Source: Bradyrhizobium zhengyangense (GTDB taxonomy: Bacteria > Pseudomonadota > Alphaproteobacteria > Rhizobiales > Xanthobacteraceae). Taken from it: a stretch of DNA of 64,000 nt. Shown here in pieces: positions 25,520 to 34,989 of the stretch. Positions within the stretch are counted from its first letter, which is position 1; each line of letters starts with the position of its first letter. Location: assembly GCF_022012435.1 (NCBI RefSeq), contig NZ_JAKLUA010000003.1:372001-436000 (forward strand). The letters are read 5' to 3'. The position numbers and the translations under genes are program-made. Under the pieces are notes generated by a model, which did not search any database, was not told the DNA's origin, and saw only the letters and a list, made by a program, of their open reading frames with translations.

Positions 25520-26272
25520 ATGACCAAGAGACTCGAAGGCAAAGTTGCGCTGGTGACCGGCGCATCCAAGGGCATAGGTGCCGAAATCTCCGCCCGGCTT
25601 GCGGCCGAGGGTGCGGCGGTTGCCGTCAATTACAGCTCGAGCAAGCAGGCCGCGGACCGGGTGGTCGCCGCCATCATCGCTAAGGGGGGCAAAGCTGTCG
25701 CGGTCCATGGCAATCTGGCCGACGCCAAGGACGTGAAGAACGTTGTCGCGGAGACGGTGAAGGCGTTCGGTGCGATCGACATCCTCGTCAACAACGCGGG
25801 CGTCTACGAGTTCGCCCCGCTCGAGGCCATCACGCCTGAGCATTTCCACAAGCATTTCGACCTCAATGTGCTCGGCCTGCTGCTGGTCTCGGGTGAAGCG
25901 GCGAAGCACTTCAACGCCAATGGCGGAAGTATCATCAACATCAGCTCCGGCGTATCGACCATCGCACCGGCAAACACCGCCGTGTACACCGCGACCAAAG
26001 CCTCGGTGGATGCGATCTCCGCCGTGCTGTCGAAGGAGCTCGCGCCGCGCAAGATTCGCGTCAACGCCGTTAATCCCGGCATGATCGCAACCGAAGGTGT
26101 CGTGTCGGCGGGCCTGCACGAGGGCGACATGCGCAAGTGGATCGAATCCACCACCCCGCTTGGCCGCATCGGCAACGTCGAGGAGATCGCTGCCGCGGTG
26201 GCCTTCTTCGCATCGGACGATGCGTCCTACGTCACCGGCGAGACACTTCACGTCACCGGCGGCCTTCGCTAG
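25520..26272 (+). CDS. SDR oxidoreductase (FabG-like)
   Basis: Short-chain dehydrogenase of 250 residues with a complete catalytic set: TGASKGIG (13-20) for NAD(P), NNAG, ISSGV with the catalytic Ser, and YTATKASV with Tyr and Lys. The C-terminal YVTGETLHVTGGLR is typical of FabG-like reductases. It reduces a carbonyl or oxidises an alcohol with NAD(P)H; the substrate is unknown. ATG at 25520 has GGAAG eight bases ahead. Divergent from the ArsR gene across the operator at 25455-25485, so it is the likely target of that repressor, perhaps for detoxifying a carbonyl or quinone. Confidence 0.9.
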   Translation: MTKRLEGKVALVTGASKGIGAEISARLAAEGAAVAVNYSSSKQAADRVVAAIIAKGGKAVAVHGNLADAKDVKNVVAETVKAFGAIDILVNNAGVYEFAPLEAITPEHFHKHFDLNVLGLLLVSGEAAKHFNANGGSIINISSGVSTIAPANTAVYTATKASVDAISAVLSKELAPRKIRVNAVNPGMIATEGVVSAGLHEGDMRKWIESTTPLGRIGNVEEIAAAVAFFASDDASYVTGETLHVTGGLR

Positions 26273-26297
26273 CGAGGGGATTGTCCCGCCGAGGAGA

Positions 26298-26337
26298 CAC
26301 CCTCTCCCCAACCCTCTCCCATAAGCGGGTGAGGGAG
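26298..26337. repeat. extragenic repeat related to the 7995-8116 element
   Basis: Sequence ACACCCTCTCCCC, then AACCCTCTCCC and GCGGGTGAGGG, forming a short hairpin of CCCTC with GAGGG arms. It resembles part of the larger compound palindrome at 7995-8116. It lies just after the SDR stop. The rest of the 261-base gap to 26533 shows no gene. Confidence 0.6.
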
Positions 26338-26533
26338 CAGTGCCGATGTCGCCGCGTCGTGCAATCATAAGCGATTGCCCTGCATGACGGGGCAGGCATG
26401 GAGACATCCCGCCGCACCGCGATGTGGCGGGTGCATCGATCGCACGCAGCAAAAACGCGGGCCGGCGAAATGCCGTCCCGCGCAATTCAGATCAGATGAT
26501 GGTGCTGCGATCCAACCCTGGATCAGCTCAAGC

Positions 26534-27034
26534 TCAGCCCTTCTCCGGCCTGTGCGGACAGACCATCGTCAGGTGGAGCAGCGTCGGCTTGTCCGAGCCC
26601 CTCTTGTATTCCCACTCCAGCCGGATCTCGTGCCGGTCTGCCAGCGCATCGCTCGGTGCGTGCATAATGATGTTGGTCTTCATCGGGATCGGCGGCTCTG
26701 AGTTGAAGCACTTGCGGACGCAGGCATCGAGCAGGTCGCATCGCGTCAAGGGAATCACCCCGGGCTCGTCCCTGGACAGGGGTACCGTGTTCAGCTGGGC
26801 GCTGAGGTCGACGCGAGCGCGGCCCTTCTCCTTGTGCCAGTGCTTGGCGCTGCCCTCGGGCCACTTTGAGGCCGGCGTCAGAATCAGGTGGTACTGGCCG
26901 TACTCCAGCGTCGGCACGTCGATGTCGTCGGAAGCCTTGAGCTTGGCGACGCTCTTTTTCATGTTTGCCAGAGGGAAGTAGTTGCTGTTCATCAAATCTC
27001 TGAATGGCTTGCCTCTGTAAGGTCTCGAGCCCAT
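26534..27034 (-). CDS. hypothetical protein, 166 residues
   Basis: I do not recognise this protein. It is a soluble, mixed-charge sequence without signal peptide or membrane segment. Visible features are a basic N-terminus (GSRPYRGKPFRDLMN), a central YHLILTPASKWPEGSAKHW and a C-terminal half with Cys at three places (TRCDLLDACVRKCF) followed by RHEIRLEWEYKRGSD. ATG at 27034 has GAGGGA seven bases ahead, favouring it over the frame to 27112. It faces the SDR gene convergently and diverges from the cyclase gene with 281 bases of apparently non-coding DNA between, where both promoters must lie. Confidence 0.6.
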   Translation of the reverse strand: MGSRPYRGKPFRDLMNSNYFPLANMKKSVAKLKASDDIDVPTLEYGQYHLILTPASKWPEGSAKHWHKEKGRARVDLSAQLNTVPLSRDEPGVIPLTRCDLLDACVRKCFNSEPPIPMKTNIIMHAPSDALADRHEIRLEWEYKRGSDKPTLLHLTMVCPHRPEKG

Positions 27035-27315
27035 CGCCTTGTCCCTCAAAATGTCATTGGCGGCGTGAAAAATACATACAGCTCCGCCACGCTGGCCGGC
27101 CTGGCTGACCATGCGCTGCCGAAATATATGCCCCCTTGCCGGGATTTTTTGACGCTACCACTCAGGGCTGTGTTTCGTCCAGATCGCCAACTGTGCTGTG
27201 CCCAGCTTCCTGCGAGCAGCGGGCCGGATTGCTAAGTGGTTCTCGATGGGTATTCTCGTCAAAGTCGCTCGCGGATTCTGATCGACAGACGGGCCGCGAC
27301 CTTTGAGGCGCAGGA

Positions 27316-30300
27316 ATGCATTGCTTCGCATGTCAGTCCGCGATCGATCCGGACGATAGCTGGTGCTCCAAATGCGGGGCTGCAGTGCGTCAACGAGTCG
27401 ATCCCGACAGCGAACGTCGATTTGTGACGATTCTGCGCGCTGACGTCATCGACTCCACGGGTCTGGTTGCTGAATTGGAGCCGGAGGATGCCGTCTCGCG
27501 GCTCGAGCCTGCGCTGGCAGCCATGAGAGCCTCCGTACGTCAGTTCGGCGGCATCGTCAGCAAGGAGCTGGGAGACGGACTCGCGGCGGTCTTCGGCGCC
27601 CCGATTGCTGACGACAACCATGCGCCGCTGGCCTGCCATGCGGCCATCGAGCTGGTCCGGCGCGTCGCCAGTCTCGGCGATCCCGGGCTTCAGGTCCGGG
27701 TCGGCCTGCATTCCGGCCATGTCGTCGCCTACATGGTCGCCAGCGAATTTTCCAAGGTCTACGAAATCGGCGGCGCCGCCCAGCATCTGGCCGCGCGGCT
27801 GGAGCAGGTCGCCGAGGCGAATCAGATCTACGTCTCGGAGGCCTGTCAGAATCTCGCCGACGGGCATGTCAGGTTCGAGCATCTCGGCAGCAAATCCCTG
27901 CGCGGCTTCAGCCAGCCCGTGCCGGTCTACCGGATCGTGGGTGCCAGCGACCTGTCGAGCTGGCGCGTGCGACGGGCCCGCAGCGTCTCCCGCTTCGTCG
28001 ACCGTGCGATCGAGCGGGCCTTGCTGGATCGCAGCGCCGGACAGGCTCGTGCCGGCCGGCAGACGGTGCTGCTGCTGGGCGATGCCGGCATCGGTAAATC
28101 GAGGCTCGCGCATGAGTTCGCCCAGAAGCTCAAGGGCGAAGGCTGGCGGTTGATCGACGCCGAGTGCAGCCCGAATCTCCAGGGGGCGCCGTTCAGCACG
28201 CTCAAGCGAATCCTGTTGTCGGCCATGGACGCGGCCGCAAAGGACCCCGGCAATCCCCGCGATCCCCGGGCCGAGCTGTCCACGATTCAGCAAAGCGCCC
28301 TCGATGCGGTGCTCGATGTGCCGATCTCGAACCCGCAATGGGACGAGCTCGAGCCGCATGCGCGGGGGCGCGTGATCTCCGACGCGAGCTGCGCCGTCAT
28401 CCAAAGCGTGGCCAGTCGCCAGCCGACGCTCCTCCTTCTGGAGGATTTGCACTGGATCGACCGGGCCAGCGACGTCGTCGTCGCGGCCATTGCCGCGCTG
28501 GCGGTGCCCGGCCTCCTCGTGCTTCTCACCACCCGCCCGAACGGCATGCCGGTCTGGATTGCGCGCTGCCACGCCGAGGTGGTCGCGATGCGGCCGCTCG
28601 ACGACGATTCCGGGCTGGAAATGTTGTCCGACATGCTCGGGTCCTCACAGACCAATGCCGATCTGAAGAGCCGGATCATTTCCCATACGGCCAACGTGCC
28701 GCTGTTCATCGAGGAGGTCTGCCGCGGGCTGAAGGACAGCGGCACCTTGCGCGGCGAATGGGGCGATCTGGCGCTGATGCGCCCGATCGACGAGCTCGGC
28801 ATTCCCACCAGCATTCAGGGTGTGATCGCGGCGCGCCTTGACCGGGTGTCGCGGCAACAGCGTCTGGTGTTGCAGGTCGCGGCCGCTTTGGGGCCGCGAT
28901 CGAGCGAAGCCGTGGTGCGGAAAGTCTCGCAGTTGGCCGAAGACGTCCTTCAGGATTGTCTCGTGTCACTCGACCGGGCCGAGCTGCTCGTCAGGATCGA
29001 TAGCGACCTCGAGAACTCGCTCGAGTTCAGGCACGAGATGGTCCGCCAGGTGACCTATGAGTCGATGGTCGAGAAAGTGCGCGAGAGCATTCATGCGCGC
29101 GTGCTTGCGGCTTTCGAAAGCGACGAAACGTGGCGAGATGATCCCGACGCCCTCTGTTACCATGCCATGCGCGCCAAGGACTGGGCCAAGGCATTCAACT
29201 ACGGGAGAAGTGCCGCACAGAAATGCCTCGCGCGCTCGGCCTATGCCGATGCGGTCGACTACTTCCGGACCGCAATGAATTCGCTCGACAAGACGCCGTT
29301 GACGCGCCCGCGGGAGACCAACGCGATCGATCTGCGGATGGAGGCGCGCATGGCGTTTCAATGGTCCGGTCGCGTCGCCGAGTGGATCGATCTCGGAAAG
29401 GAGGCCGACCAGCGGGCCAGCCAGATCGATGATGTCGGCAGAAAGATCGCTGCCATGACGGTCATGGCGGGTGGACAGAACTTCTATGGGACGCCGGCCG
29501 AGGCCGTCGTTCTTGGCGAGGAAGTCGTCGGCCTCGCCGAGCAGTCGGGCAATCCGGGGTGGCGCAACCTTGCGCAATACAATCTCGGACAGGCTTATTT
29601 TCTTGCTGGGCGGTATCGCGAGGCCGAGCAGACTTTCGCACGGGCCCGCGCACATCTCATGGAACCAGAAGCGAGCGCGCCGTACGGCACGCCGCCGAAA
29701 TACACACTCCTCCTCTGCTGCATGATGAAGAGCTTCACCCACACCGTCATGGGTGAGTTCGATGCCGCCGAGCAGCTTCAGCGCGAGGCTGCCGCGATCG
29801 CGGACGAGACCGGCCGTCCCCATGACCGCGTCGCTGCCGCCTCTGGCAGCGGCTGGCTGATGCTGGGACGGGGCGATCCGGCCGCGGCCGCCGCCGTTCT
29901 CGAAGGCGGTCTTGTGCTGGCGCAGAAGCATGGCATCCGGCTGTTCGTGCCGGTGCTCGCCTGCCATCTCGGCATGGCCTATCTTGAGCAGGGCTTGTTC
30001 GATCGGGCCCGCCGCATGCTGACTGAAGCGCGCGAAGAGGCACGTGCCGTCGGCTATACCTCGGCGGTGCTGCGCTCCTCGATCTACCTCGCCTTGGCGG
30101 TCAATCAGCTTGGCGATGTCCGGGCGGCCCAGAACATGCTGCGCGAGGCGCGCAACACCGCGCGCCAACAGGGCTTTTCCGGCCTCGAGGCTGAGGCCCT
30201 GTTCGGCGAGGCCGTGGTGACGCCGCCTGCGAGCGGTGACAACCGGACCATCATCCTTGCTGCGCTCCGCGCCGCGATCGCGATCGCCTCAGAAAGCGGT

Positions 30301-30372
30301 GCGAGGCCGCTGCGGGAGAAAGCCGAGGCGATGCTGGATCGCATGTTCGCCGGAGGCGATCAGCCTGCCTGA
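27316..30372 (+). CDS. zinc-ribbon / class III cyclase / AAA-like ATPase / TPR regulator
   Basis: Large cytoplasmic signalling protein of 1018 residues. Residues 3-20 form a zinc ribbon (C3, C6, C17, C20). Residues about 35-205 are a class III nucleotidyl cyclase domain with both metal Asp residues (D43 in RADVIDS, D87 in LGDGLA), but the transition-state Asn of the NxxxR motif is His (HLAAR, 157-161), as I recall is common in this subfamily. A P-loop ATPase follows (GDAGIGKS, 255-262; Walker B LLLEDLHW), and the last 400 residues are TPR-like helices. Such proteins are common in Bradyrhizobium and are thought to link a sensed state to cAMP or act as ATPase scaffolds. GAGG lies seven bases before ATG 27316. 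It stands alone. Confidence 0.88.
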   Translation: MHCFACQSAIDPDDSWCSKCGAAVRQRVDPDSERRFVTILRADVIDSTGLVAELEPEDAVSRLEPALAAMRASVRQFGGIVSKELGDGLAAVFGAPIADDNHAPLACHAAIELVRRVASLGDPGLQVRVGLHSGHVVAYMVASEFSKVYEIGGAAQHLAARLEQVAEANQIYVSEACQNLADGHVRFEHLGSKSLRGFSQPVPVYRIVGASDLSSWRVRRARSVSRFVDRAIERALLDRSAGQARAGRQTVLLLGDAGIGKSRLAHEFAQKLKGEGWRLIDAECSPNLQGAPFSTLKRILLSAMDAAAKDPGNPRDPRAELSTIQQSALDAVLDVPISNPQWDELEPHARGRVISDASCAVIQSVASRQPTLLLLEDLHWIDRASDVVVAAIAALAVPGLLVLLTTRPNGMPVWIARCHAEVVAMRPLDDDSGLEMLSDMLGSSQTNADLKSRIISHTANVPLFIEEVCRGLKDSGTLRGEWGDLALMRPIDELGIPTSIQGVIAARLDRVSRQQRLVLQVAAALGPRSSEAVVRKVSQLAEDVLQDCLVSLDRAELLVRIDSDLENSLEFRHEMVRQVTYESMVEKVRESIHARVLAAFESDETWRDDPDALCYHAMRAKDWAKAFNYGRSAAQKCLARSAYADAVDYFRTAMNSLDKTPLTRPRETNAIDLRMEARMAFQWSGRVAEWIDLGKEADQRASQIDDVGRKIAAMTVMAGGQNFYGTPAEAVVLGEEVVGLAEQSGNPGWRNLAQYNLGQAYFLAGRYREAEQTFARARAHLMEPEASAPYGTPPKYTLLLCCMMKSFTHTVMGEFDAAEQLQREAAAIADETGRPHDRVAAASGSGWLMLGRGDPAAAAAVLEGGLVLAQKHGIRLFVPVLACHLGMAYLEQGLFDRARRMLTEAREEARAVGYTSAVLRSSIYLALAVNQLGDVRAAQNMLREARNTARQQGFSGLEAEALFGEAVVTPPASGDNRTIILAALRAAIAIASESGARPLREKAEAMLDRMFAGGDQPA

Positions 30373-30519
30373 GGCGGAATCGGGCCTCGCCGCGCTCTCG
30401 CCCGACGGACCGAACGATTTTTGCAAGCGATGCAAGGGTTTAGCTACTGTGCATGGGGTTGTTCTGACTTTTCGCGACGCGGCCGAGGCGCTGTGACGAC
30501 AAAGTCCCTTGCGCGAGCG

Positions 30520-30569
30520 AAAAGGTCGGCTACCGTTCGCGCTCTAACCGCAGGGTTAGGTGACCTTTT
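30520..30569. other. nested inverted repeat upstream of opgC-like gene
   Basis: Outer arms AAAAGGTC (30520-30527) and GACCTTTT (30562-30569) enclose a hairpin CTAACC-GCAG-GGTTAG (30544-30559). A T-rich stretch follows (ending TTCTTTTT). It could be a terminator for the cyclase gene, a leader structure, or an operator 73 bases upstream of the OpgC start. The 269-base gap has no other visible element. Confidence 0.5.
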
Positions 30570-30641
30570 GATTGATTCTTTTTAGCATCCGATTTCGCCG
30601 GCGCCGCATTGGCGCGACGCCCACCAGACGAGGCGGGGGCC

Positions 30642-31862
30642 ATGATCATACGGGACCAGGCAGCACTGTTGGCGCCGGTCGAGCGCGATTTGCGGCTCGA
30701 CCTGTTCCGCGGCATCGGCTTGTGGATGATCTTCCTCGATCACATCCCGCACGACGTCGTGGCCTGGCTGACGCTGCGCAATTACGGCTTCAGCGATGCC
30801 GCCGAGTTCTTCGTCTTCATCTCCGGCTATCTGGTCGGCTGGATCTACGGGCCGATCGTCGCCGGCGGCTGGTTCCTCGCCGCGCTGAAGCGGCTGTGGC
30901 GGCGGACGGCCGAGATGTATGTCGCCCACATCATGCTGTTCCTTCTGTTCACGGCGCAGATCGCCCGCACGATCAGGAGATTCGACAACCCGATGTATGC
31001 GGACGAGTTCAACGTCCACAACTTCCTCGACCATCCGGACATCCTGATCGGGCAGGCGCTCACGCTGCGCTACAAGCCGGTCAATCTCGACGTGCTGCCG
31101 CTCTACATCACGCTGATATTTGCCTCGCCCTTCATCGTCTGGTGCCTGGTCCGCCGGCCGAACCTGACGCTTGCGGTGTCCGTGGTGCTCTACGTGCTGT
31201 CGCGCTGGTTCGACTGGAACGTCGCCTCCTACCCGCCGGGCACGACCTGGTATTTCAATCCGTTCTGCTGGCAGCTCATGTTCGTCGTCGCCGCGTGGTG
31301 CGGTGTTGGCCAGATCGAGAAGATCGCCAAATGGGTCTGGTCGAAGCCGGTGATGGCAATCGCGGCGGCTTGGATTGCGTTCGCCCTTCTGATCGTGATG
31401 ACATGGCACATTCATGCCCTCGAGGCGCTGATTCCGAAATGGATGATCAAGGCGATCTATCCGATCGACAAGACCGACCTCGACATGCTGCGCTTCACGC
31501 ATTTCCTGGCGCTGGCGATCTGGGTGACCTATTTCGTCCCGCGCCGCTGGAAGGCGCTGCAATTGAAATGGCTGCGCCCGCTCATCCTGTGCGGCCAGCA
31601 TTCGCTGCCGATCTTTTGTCTCAGCGTGTTCCTGTCGTTCTCGGCGCACTGGATCCTGATGCAATACACCAGGGGCGCCTGGGAGCAACTCGCCGTCTCG
31701 TTCGCCGGCTTCGCCATCATGGTCGGCGCCGCGTGGCTGCTCGACCGCGCTGGGCGGGTGCCCAGCCTCTTCGTCAAGGTGACCGATGTCGACGACGAGC
31801 CGGGGCCCGCTGCCGAAGGCGCACCGGTTAAGGTCATCGCCGCAGCTCCCGCTAGCCGCTGA
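30642..31862 (+). CDS. OpgC-domain membrane protein
   Basis: Integral membrane protein of 406 residues with about ten hydrophobic segments. The start RDLRLDLFRGIGLWMIFLDH and SDAAEFFVFISGYLVGW are the OpgC signature; OpgC and relatives belong to the acyltransferase-3-like group and succinylate osmoregulated periplasmic glucans. A role in modifying periplasmic or surface glucan is therefore likely, at the inner membrane. ATG at 30642 has GAGGCGGGG ahead; a TTG start at 30609 is less likely. The C-terminal tail (about 385-406) is Ala/Pro-rich and cytoplasmic. The DUF2059 gene follows after 41 bases and may be cotranscribed. Confidence 0.88.
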   Translation: MIIRDQAALLAPVERDLRLDLFRGIGLWMIFLDHIPHDVVAWLTLRNYGFSDAAEFFVFISGYLVGWIYGPIVAGGWFLAALKRLWRRTAEMYVAHIMLFLLFTAQIARTIRRFDNPMYADEFNVHNFLDHPDILIGQALTLRYKPVNLDVLPLYITLIFASPFIVWCLVRRPNLTLAVSVVLYVLSRWFDWNVASYPPGTTWYFNPFCWQLMFVVAAWCGVGQIEKIAKWVWSKPVMAIAAAWIAFALLIVMTWHIHALEALIPKWMIKAIYPIDKTDLDMLRFTHFLALAIWVTYFVPRRWKALQLKWLRPLILCGQHSLPIFCLSVFLSFSAHWILMQYTRGAWEQLAVSFAGFAIMVGAAWLLDRAGRVPSLFVKVTDVDDEPGPAAEGAPVKVIAAAPASR

Positions 31863-31903
31863 GGGTCCATCGCGTCGCGCGGACGATTTTTCAGGAGATA
31901 TCC

Positions 31904-32392
31904 ATGTCGAGACGCTTGTTGACGATTGCCGGCGCCCTGCTGCTCCTCATCAGCAACGCGTCGGCACAGGCGCCGTCGCCCGAGGCGATGGATGCTGCGC
32001 GCAAACTCGTCACCACGCTGAAGATCGCGGATCAGTATCGCGCGGCGCTTCCGCAGCTCATGCTTAAACTGAGACCCGTGGTCGCGCAGGACCGACCGGA
32101 GATCGAGCACGAATATGATGCGTTGACCGCGCCGGGCTCCGACATCTACGCACCGTTCGCCGCCACCATGATCGACCAGATCGCCGCCCTCTATGCCGCC
32201 AGCTTCACCGTGGAAGAGCTGCGTCAGATCGAAGCGTTCTACGTCCAGCCGGCCGGCCGGAAGCTTTTGGAGAAATCGGATGCGCTGGCGCAAGCGAGTG
32301 CGCAGATCGGCCAGGACGCGAACCAGAAGGCTGTCGATGAACTGAAGCAGCGCCTCACCGAGGCGCTGCGCCAGAAGGGGCACAAGCCGTAG
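31904..32392 (+). CDS. DUF2059-family exported protein
   Basis: Periplasmic protein of 162 residues with signal peptide (RRLLTIAGALLLLISNASA, then QAPS) and the DUF2059 pattern: YAASFTVEELRQIEAFYVQP followed by GRKLLEKS. DUF2059 proteins are small helical periplasmic proteins of unknown role, often beside envelope genes. AGGAGATA lies directly ahead of ATG 31904, a strong ribosome site. It follows the OpgC gene by 41 bases on the same strand, which suggests a periplasmic glucan or envelope link. It is convergent with the ABC ATPase gene, whose stop is six bases away. Confidence 0.88.
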   Translation: MSRRLLTIAGALLLLISNASAQAPSPEAMDAARKLVTTLKIADQYRAALPQLMLKLRPVVAQDRPEIEHEYDALTAPGSDIYAPFAATMIDQIAALYAASFTVEELRQIEAFYVQPAGRKLLEKSDALAQASAQIGQDANQKAVDELKQRLTEALRQKGHKP

Positions 32393-32398
32393 GCGCCT

Positions 32399-33895
32399 TC
32401 AGTGGATCGCGGCGTACATGATCTTCTCCTCCGTCGCTTCCAGCGCGGAGAACTCTTCCACCACCTTGCCCTGGCGCGAGACCAGGATGCGGTCTGACAG
32501 CGCCATGATCTCGGGCAGATAGGACGAGATCACCACGACCGCCTTGCCCTCATCGGCGAGCCGGTTGATCAGCTCGTGGATCTCGACGATGGCGCCGACA
32601 TCGACGCCGCGGGTCGGCTCGTCGAAGATGATCAGGTCAGGCTCCTGCACCAGCGATTTCGCGATCACGACCTTCTGCTGATTGCCGCCGGACAGCTCGA
32701 CCACCTTGCCCTCGTCGCTGATGGCACGAACCTTCAGCCGCTCGATCCAGGTCTTGCCGACCGCATCGGTCTCCCGCCGGGACAGCATCATGCGCCCCCG
32801 CGGAAACTTCGAGAGCAGGCCAAGATAGATATTGCGCGCAATGGAAGAGGTCTCGAAGAAGCCCTCGACCTTGCGGTCCTCCGTGACATAGGCGATGCCG
32901 GCCTTCACCGCCGGCGCCGGCACACGGTAGCGCACCGGCTGGTCGTGCAGCAGGATCTCGCCGCCGTGGAAGAAGTCGCGCTTGAGCACGCCGGCAACGA
33001 TCTTGAAGGTTTCGGTGCGGCCCGCGCCGACGAGACCGAACACGCCGGTGATCTGCCCTGAAAACACCGATAGCGAATTGTTCTTCACCATCGGCGCCAT
33101 CTTCAAGTTTTGCACCGTGAGCACCCGCGCGCCGGCCGGCCGCGCGCTGCTCTTGCGTGCGCCGTAGAGCGTGTTGGAGAGGTCGCGCCCGACCATGGCC
33201 TGCACGATCGCGGCGCGGTCGAACCTGGCGACATCGTCGGTGACGACATGCTTGCCGTCGCGCAGCACCGTGATGCGGTCGGCGAGCAGCAGCGCTTCTT
33301 CCAGAGCGTGCGAGATGAAGACGATCGAAACGCCGCGCTTCTTGAGATCGCGGACAAGGTCGAAGAAATACTTCTTCTCCTCAGGCGTCAGCGATGCGGT
33401 CGGCTCGTCGAAGATGATGACCTTGGCACGGTGCAGGACCGCGCGCGCGATCTCGACCATCTGCTTCTTGGCTGCGCCAAGACCGCTGACGGTCGCCGTC
33501 GGCGTCACATCGAAATTGAGCGATTGCAGAAATTGCTGCGCGGCGATGTAGATGCCGCGCAGGCGGTTGTAAAACCTTTCCTGCCCCAGAAACAGGTTTT
33601 GCGCGACCGTCATGGTCGGCACCAGGCTGTTCTCCTGGAACACCATGGCGATACCGAGATTACGCGCCTCGAGCGGAGTCTTCGGCGCGACCTCGGCGCC
33701 GTCGACCGTCATGGTGCCCGAGGTCAGCGTCACCACGCCCGCCATCACCTTGGTGAGGGTCGATTTGCCGGCACCGTTCTCGCCGACCAGCGCGTGAATT
33801 TCGCCGCGGCGCAGATCGAAGTCGACCCCGTCGATGGCGGGGACGCCGGCATAGAGCTTTGTCGCCTTGCGCAGCGAGAGTGCGATGTCGCTCAT
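32399..33895 (-). CDS. two-NBD sugar-type ABC importer ATPase (RbsA-like)
   Basis: ATPase of 498 residues with two nucleotide-binding domains, the RbsA/MglA layout for carbohydrate-type importers. The first has Walker A GENGAGKST (38-46) and Walker B IIFDEPTAS with an atypical signature (GLGAAKKQ). The second has a degenerate Walker A (GLVGAGRTE, no Lys), a clean signature LSGGNQQK and LIIFDEPTRGVD; this asymmetry is usual in the family. It powers uptake through the two permeases at 34986 and 38239. ATG at 33895 has GAGGAG ahead and overlaps the upstream propeller gene's stop in ATGA, so it is translationally coupled. It is the last gene of the leftward operon. Confidence 0.92.
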   Translation of the reverse strand: MSDIALSLRKATKLYAGVPAIDGVDFDLRRGEIHALVGENGAGKSTLTKVMAGVVTLTSGTMTVDGAEVAPKTPLEARNLGIAMVFQENSLVPTMTVAQNLFLGQERFYNRLRGIYIAAQQFLQSLNFDVTPTATVSGLGAAKKQMVEIARAVLHRAKVIIFDEPTASLTPEEKKYFFDLVRDLKKRGVSIVFISHALEEALLLADRITVLRDGKHVVTDDVARFDRAAIVQAMVGRDLSNTLYGARKSSARPAGARVLTVQNLKMAPMVKNNSLSVFSGQITGVFGLVGAGRTETFKIVAGVLKRDFFHGGEILLHDQPVRYRVPAPAVKAGIAYVTEDRKVEGFFETSSIARNIYLGLLSKFPRGRMMLSRRETDAVGKTWIERLKVRAISDEGKVVELSGGNQQKVVIAKSLVQEPDLIIFDEPTRGVDVGAIVEIHELINRLADEGKAVVVISSYLPEIMALSDRILVSRQGKVVEEFSALEATEEKIMYAAIH

Positions 33896-34989
33896 GCCCG
33901 AAACTCCTCGGCAAGGCCGGCGAGGGCCAGCTTCAGGACTCGGCCCGGTCCCTTCGCGATCAGCACGAGATCGCCACCCATCTCGACCGCCGCGACGACG
34001 CCGTGATTGATGCCGTCGACCCGGCTATGCAGCGAATAAAGCGGTTGGCCGTCAGCGTCGAGACGGATGACGAGGCCGTAGGAGCGCGGCGGCGCCCAGG
34101 GCTTGATGACGCCCATGGTCTTGATATGCGCGCCCTGCATCGGCTCCTTGAACGAGCGCCCGGAGCGCAGCCGCGGTGCAACCCAGTGTTCGGGCGCGAT
34201 CTCGGCCATCATGCGGCGGCGATAGCCGGGCTCGCGCAGCACGAACTCGACCAGCTGCGTCCGAGCGGTGAATGCGGTGAGCCAGTAGCCCCCGCCTGAA
34301 GCCTTCGACAGCCGTGATGGATAGACCGGCAGGTGAGCGAGCACGATCTTCGGCGTTGCGCCGGGCGAGACAAGAACGAGGCGATGGCGCCAGCTCTCGC
34401 TGACCAGCATGGCGCTACCATGCGCGCAGGCACCGAAGGCATAGCCGAGGCCCTGGGCCAATCGCGTCACGGTCCTGCTGCCGGGATCGAGCCGGTACAC
34501 GCGGCCGCTCCGGTTGAGCTCCAGCAGGTCACGCGCCCAATCGTCGACGCCTGACGTCGCCGAGCCGTCCGTCGCAATCAGCGAGTTGTCACCCGCCAGC
34601 GCGAGCGCATTGATCGCATTGAACGCCGCATCGGCAAAGGTTGCGCTCGGCTGCTCGGCCGAGGGGCCTTCGTAAACACGCACCTCGCGCCCACCGAGTG
34701 CGACAGCAAGGCCGCCGCCGGGCAGGGCACAGAGTGCCGAGATCGGTTGCTCGAAGCTGCGCAATTCCGAGGCCGAGCCGTTGTTCAGCAACAGCAGTCT
34801 TCGCCCGTCTGCAATAAAGAGCTTGCTGCCGTCAGTTGCAAGATCCGCGGGCGAATCGCAGGTCAGCAAGGTCTCGGCGGCTTCCAGCTTCTGGTTCGGC
34901 TTCAGCGCGCCGTCGAAGGACGGCACGGTGATGGTGGCGTCGCCGCGCCCGAGAAATCGGTTGGCGAAGTCTTTGACGGCCGCGATCAC
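33892..34989 (-). CDS. SMP-30 / strictosidine-synthase-like beta-propeller protein
   Basis: Protein of 365 residues with repeated beta-propeller blades: LATDGSKLFIADGRRLLLL, ALAGDNSLIATDGSA, SGRVYRLDPGSRTVTRLAQGLGYAFG and a C-terminal GVVAAVEMGGDLVLIAKGPGRVLKLAL. It resembles the strictosidine synthase / SMP-30 lactonase superfamily and also the C-terminal half of the preceding gene product (YxxWL-A-F and PGYRRRMM elements are shared), so it looks like a detached paralogue. GTG at 34989 is chosen: GGGGGA lies seven bases ahead and its GTGA overlaps the upstream stop. No signal peptide, so cytoplasmic; a lactone or similar ester may be its substrate. Confidence 0.8.
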   Translation of the reverse strand: MIAAVKDFANRFLGRGDATITVPSFDGALKPNQKLEAAETLLTCDSPADLATDGSKLFIADGRRLLLLNNGSASELRSFEQPISALCALPGGGLAVALGGREVRVYEGPSAEQPSATFADAAFNAINALALAGDNSLIATDGSATSGVDDWARDLLELNRSGRVYRLDPGSRTVTRLAQGLGYAFGACAHGSAMLVSESWRHRLVLVSPGATPKIVLAHLPVYPSRLSKASGGGYWLTAFTARTQLVEFVLREPGYRRRMMAEIAPEHWVAPRLRSGRSFKEPMQGAHIKTMGVIKPWAPPRSYGLVIRLDADGQPLYSLHSRVDGINHGVVAAVEMGGDLVLIAKGPGRVLKLALAGLAEEFRA

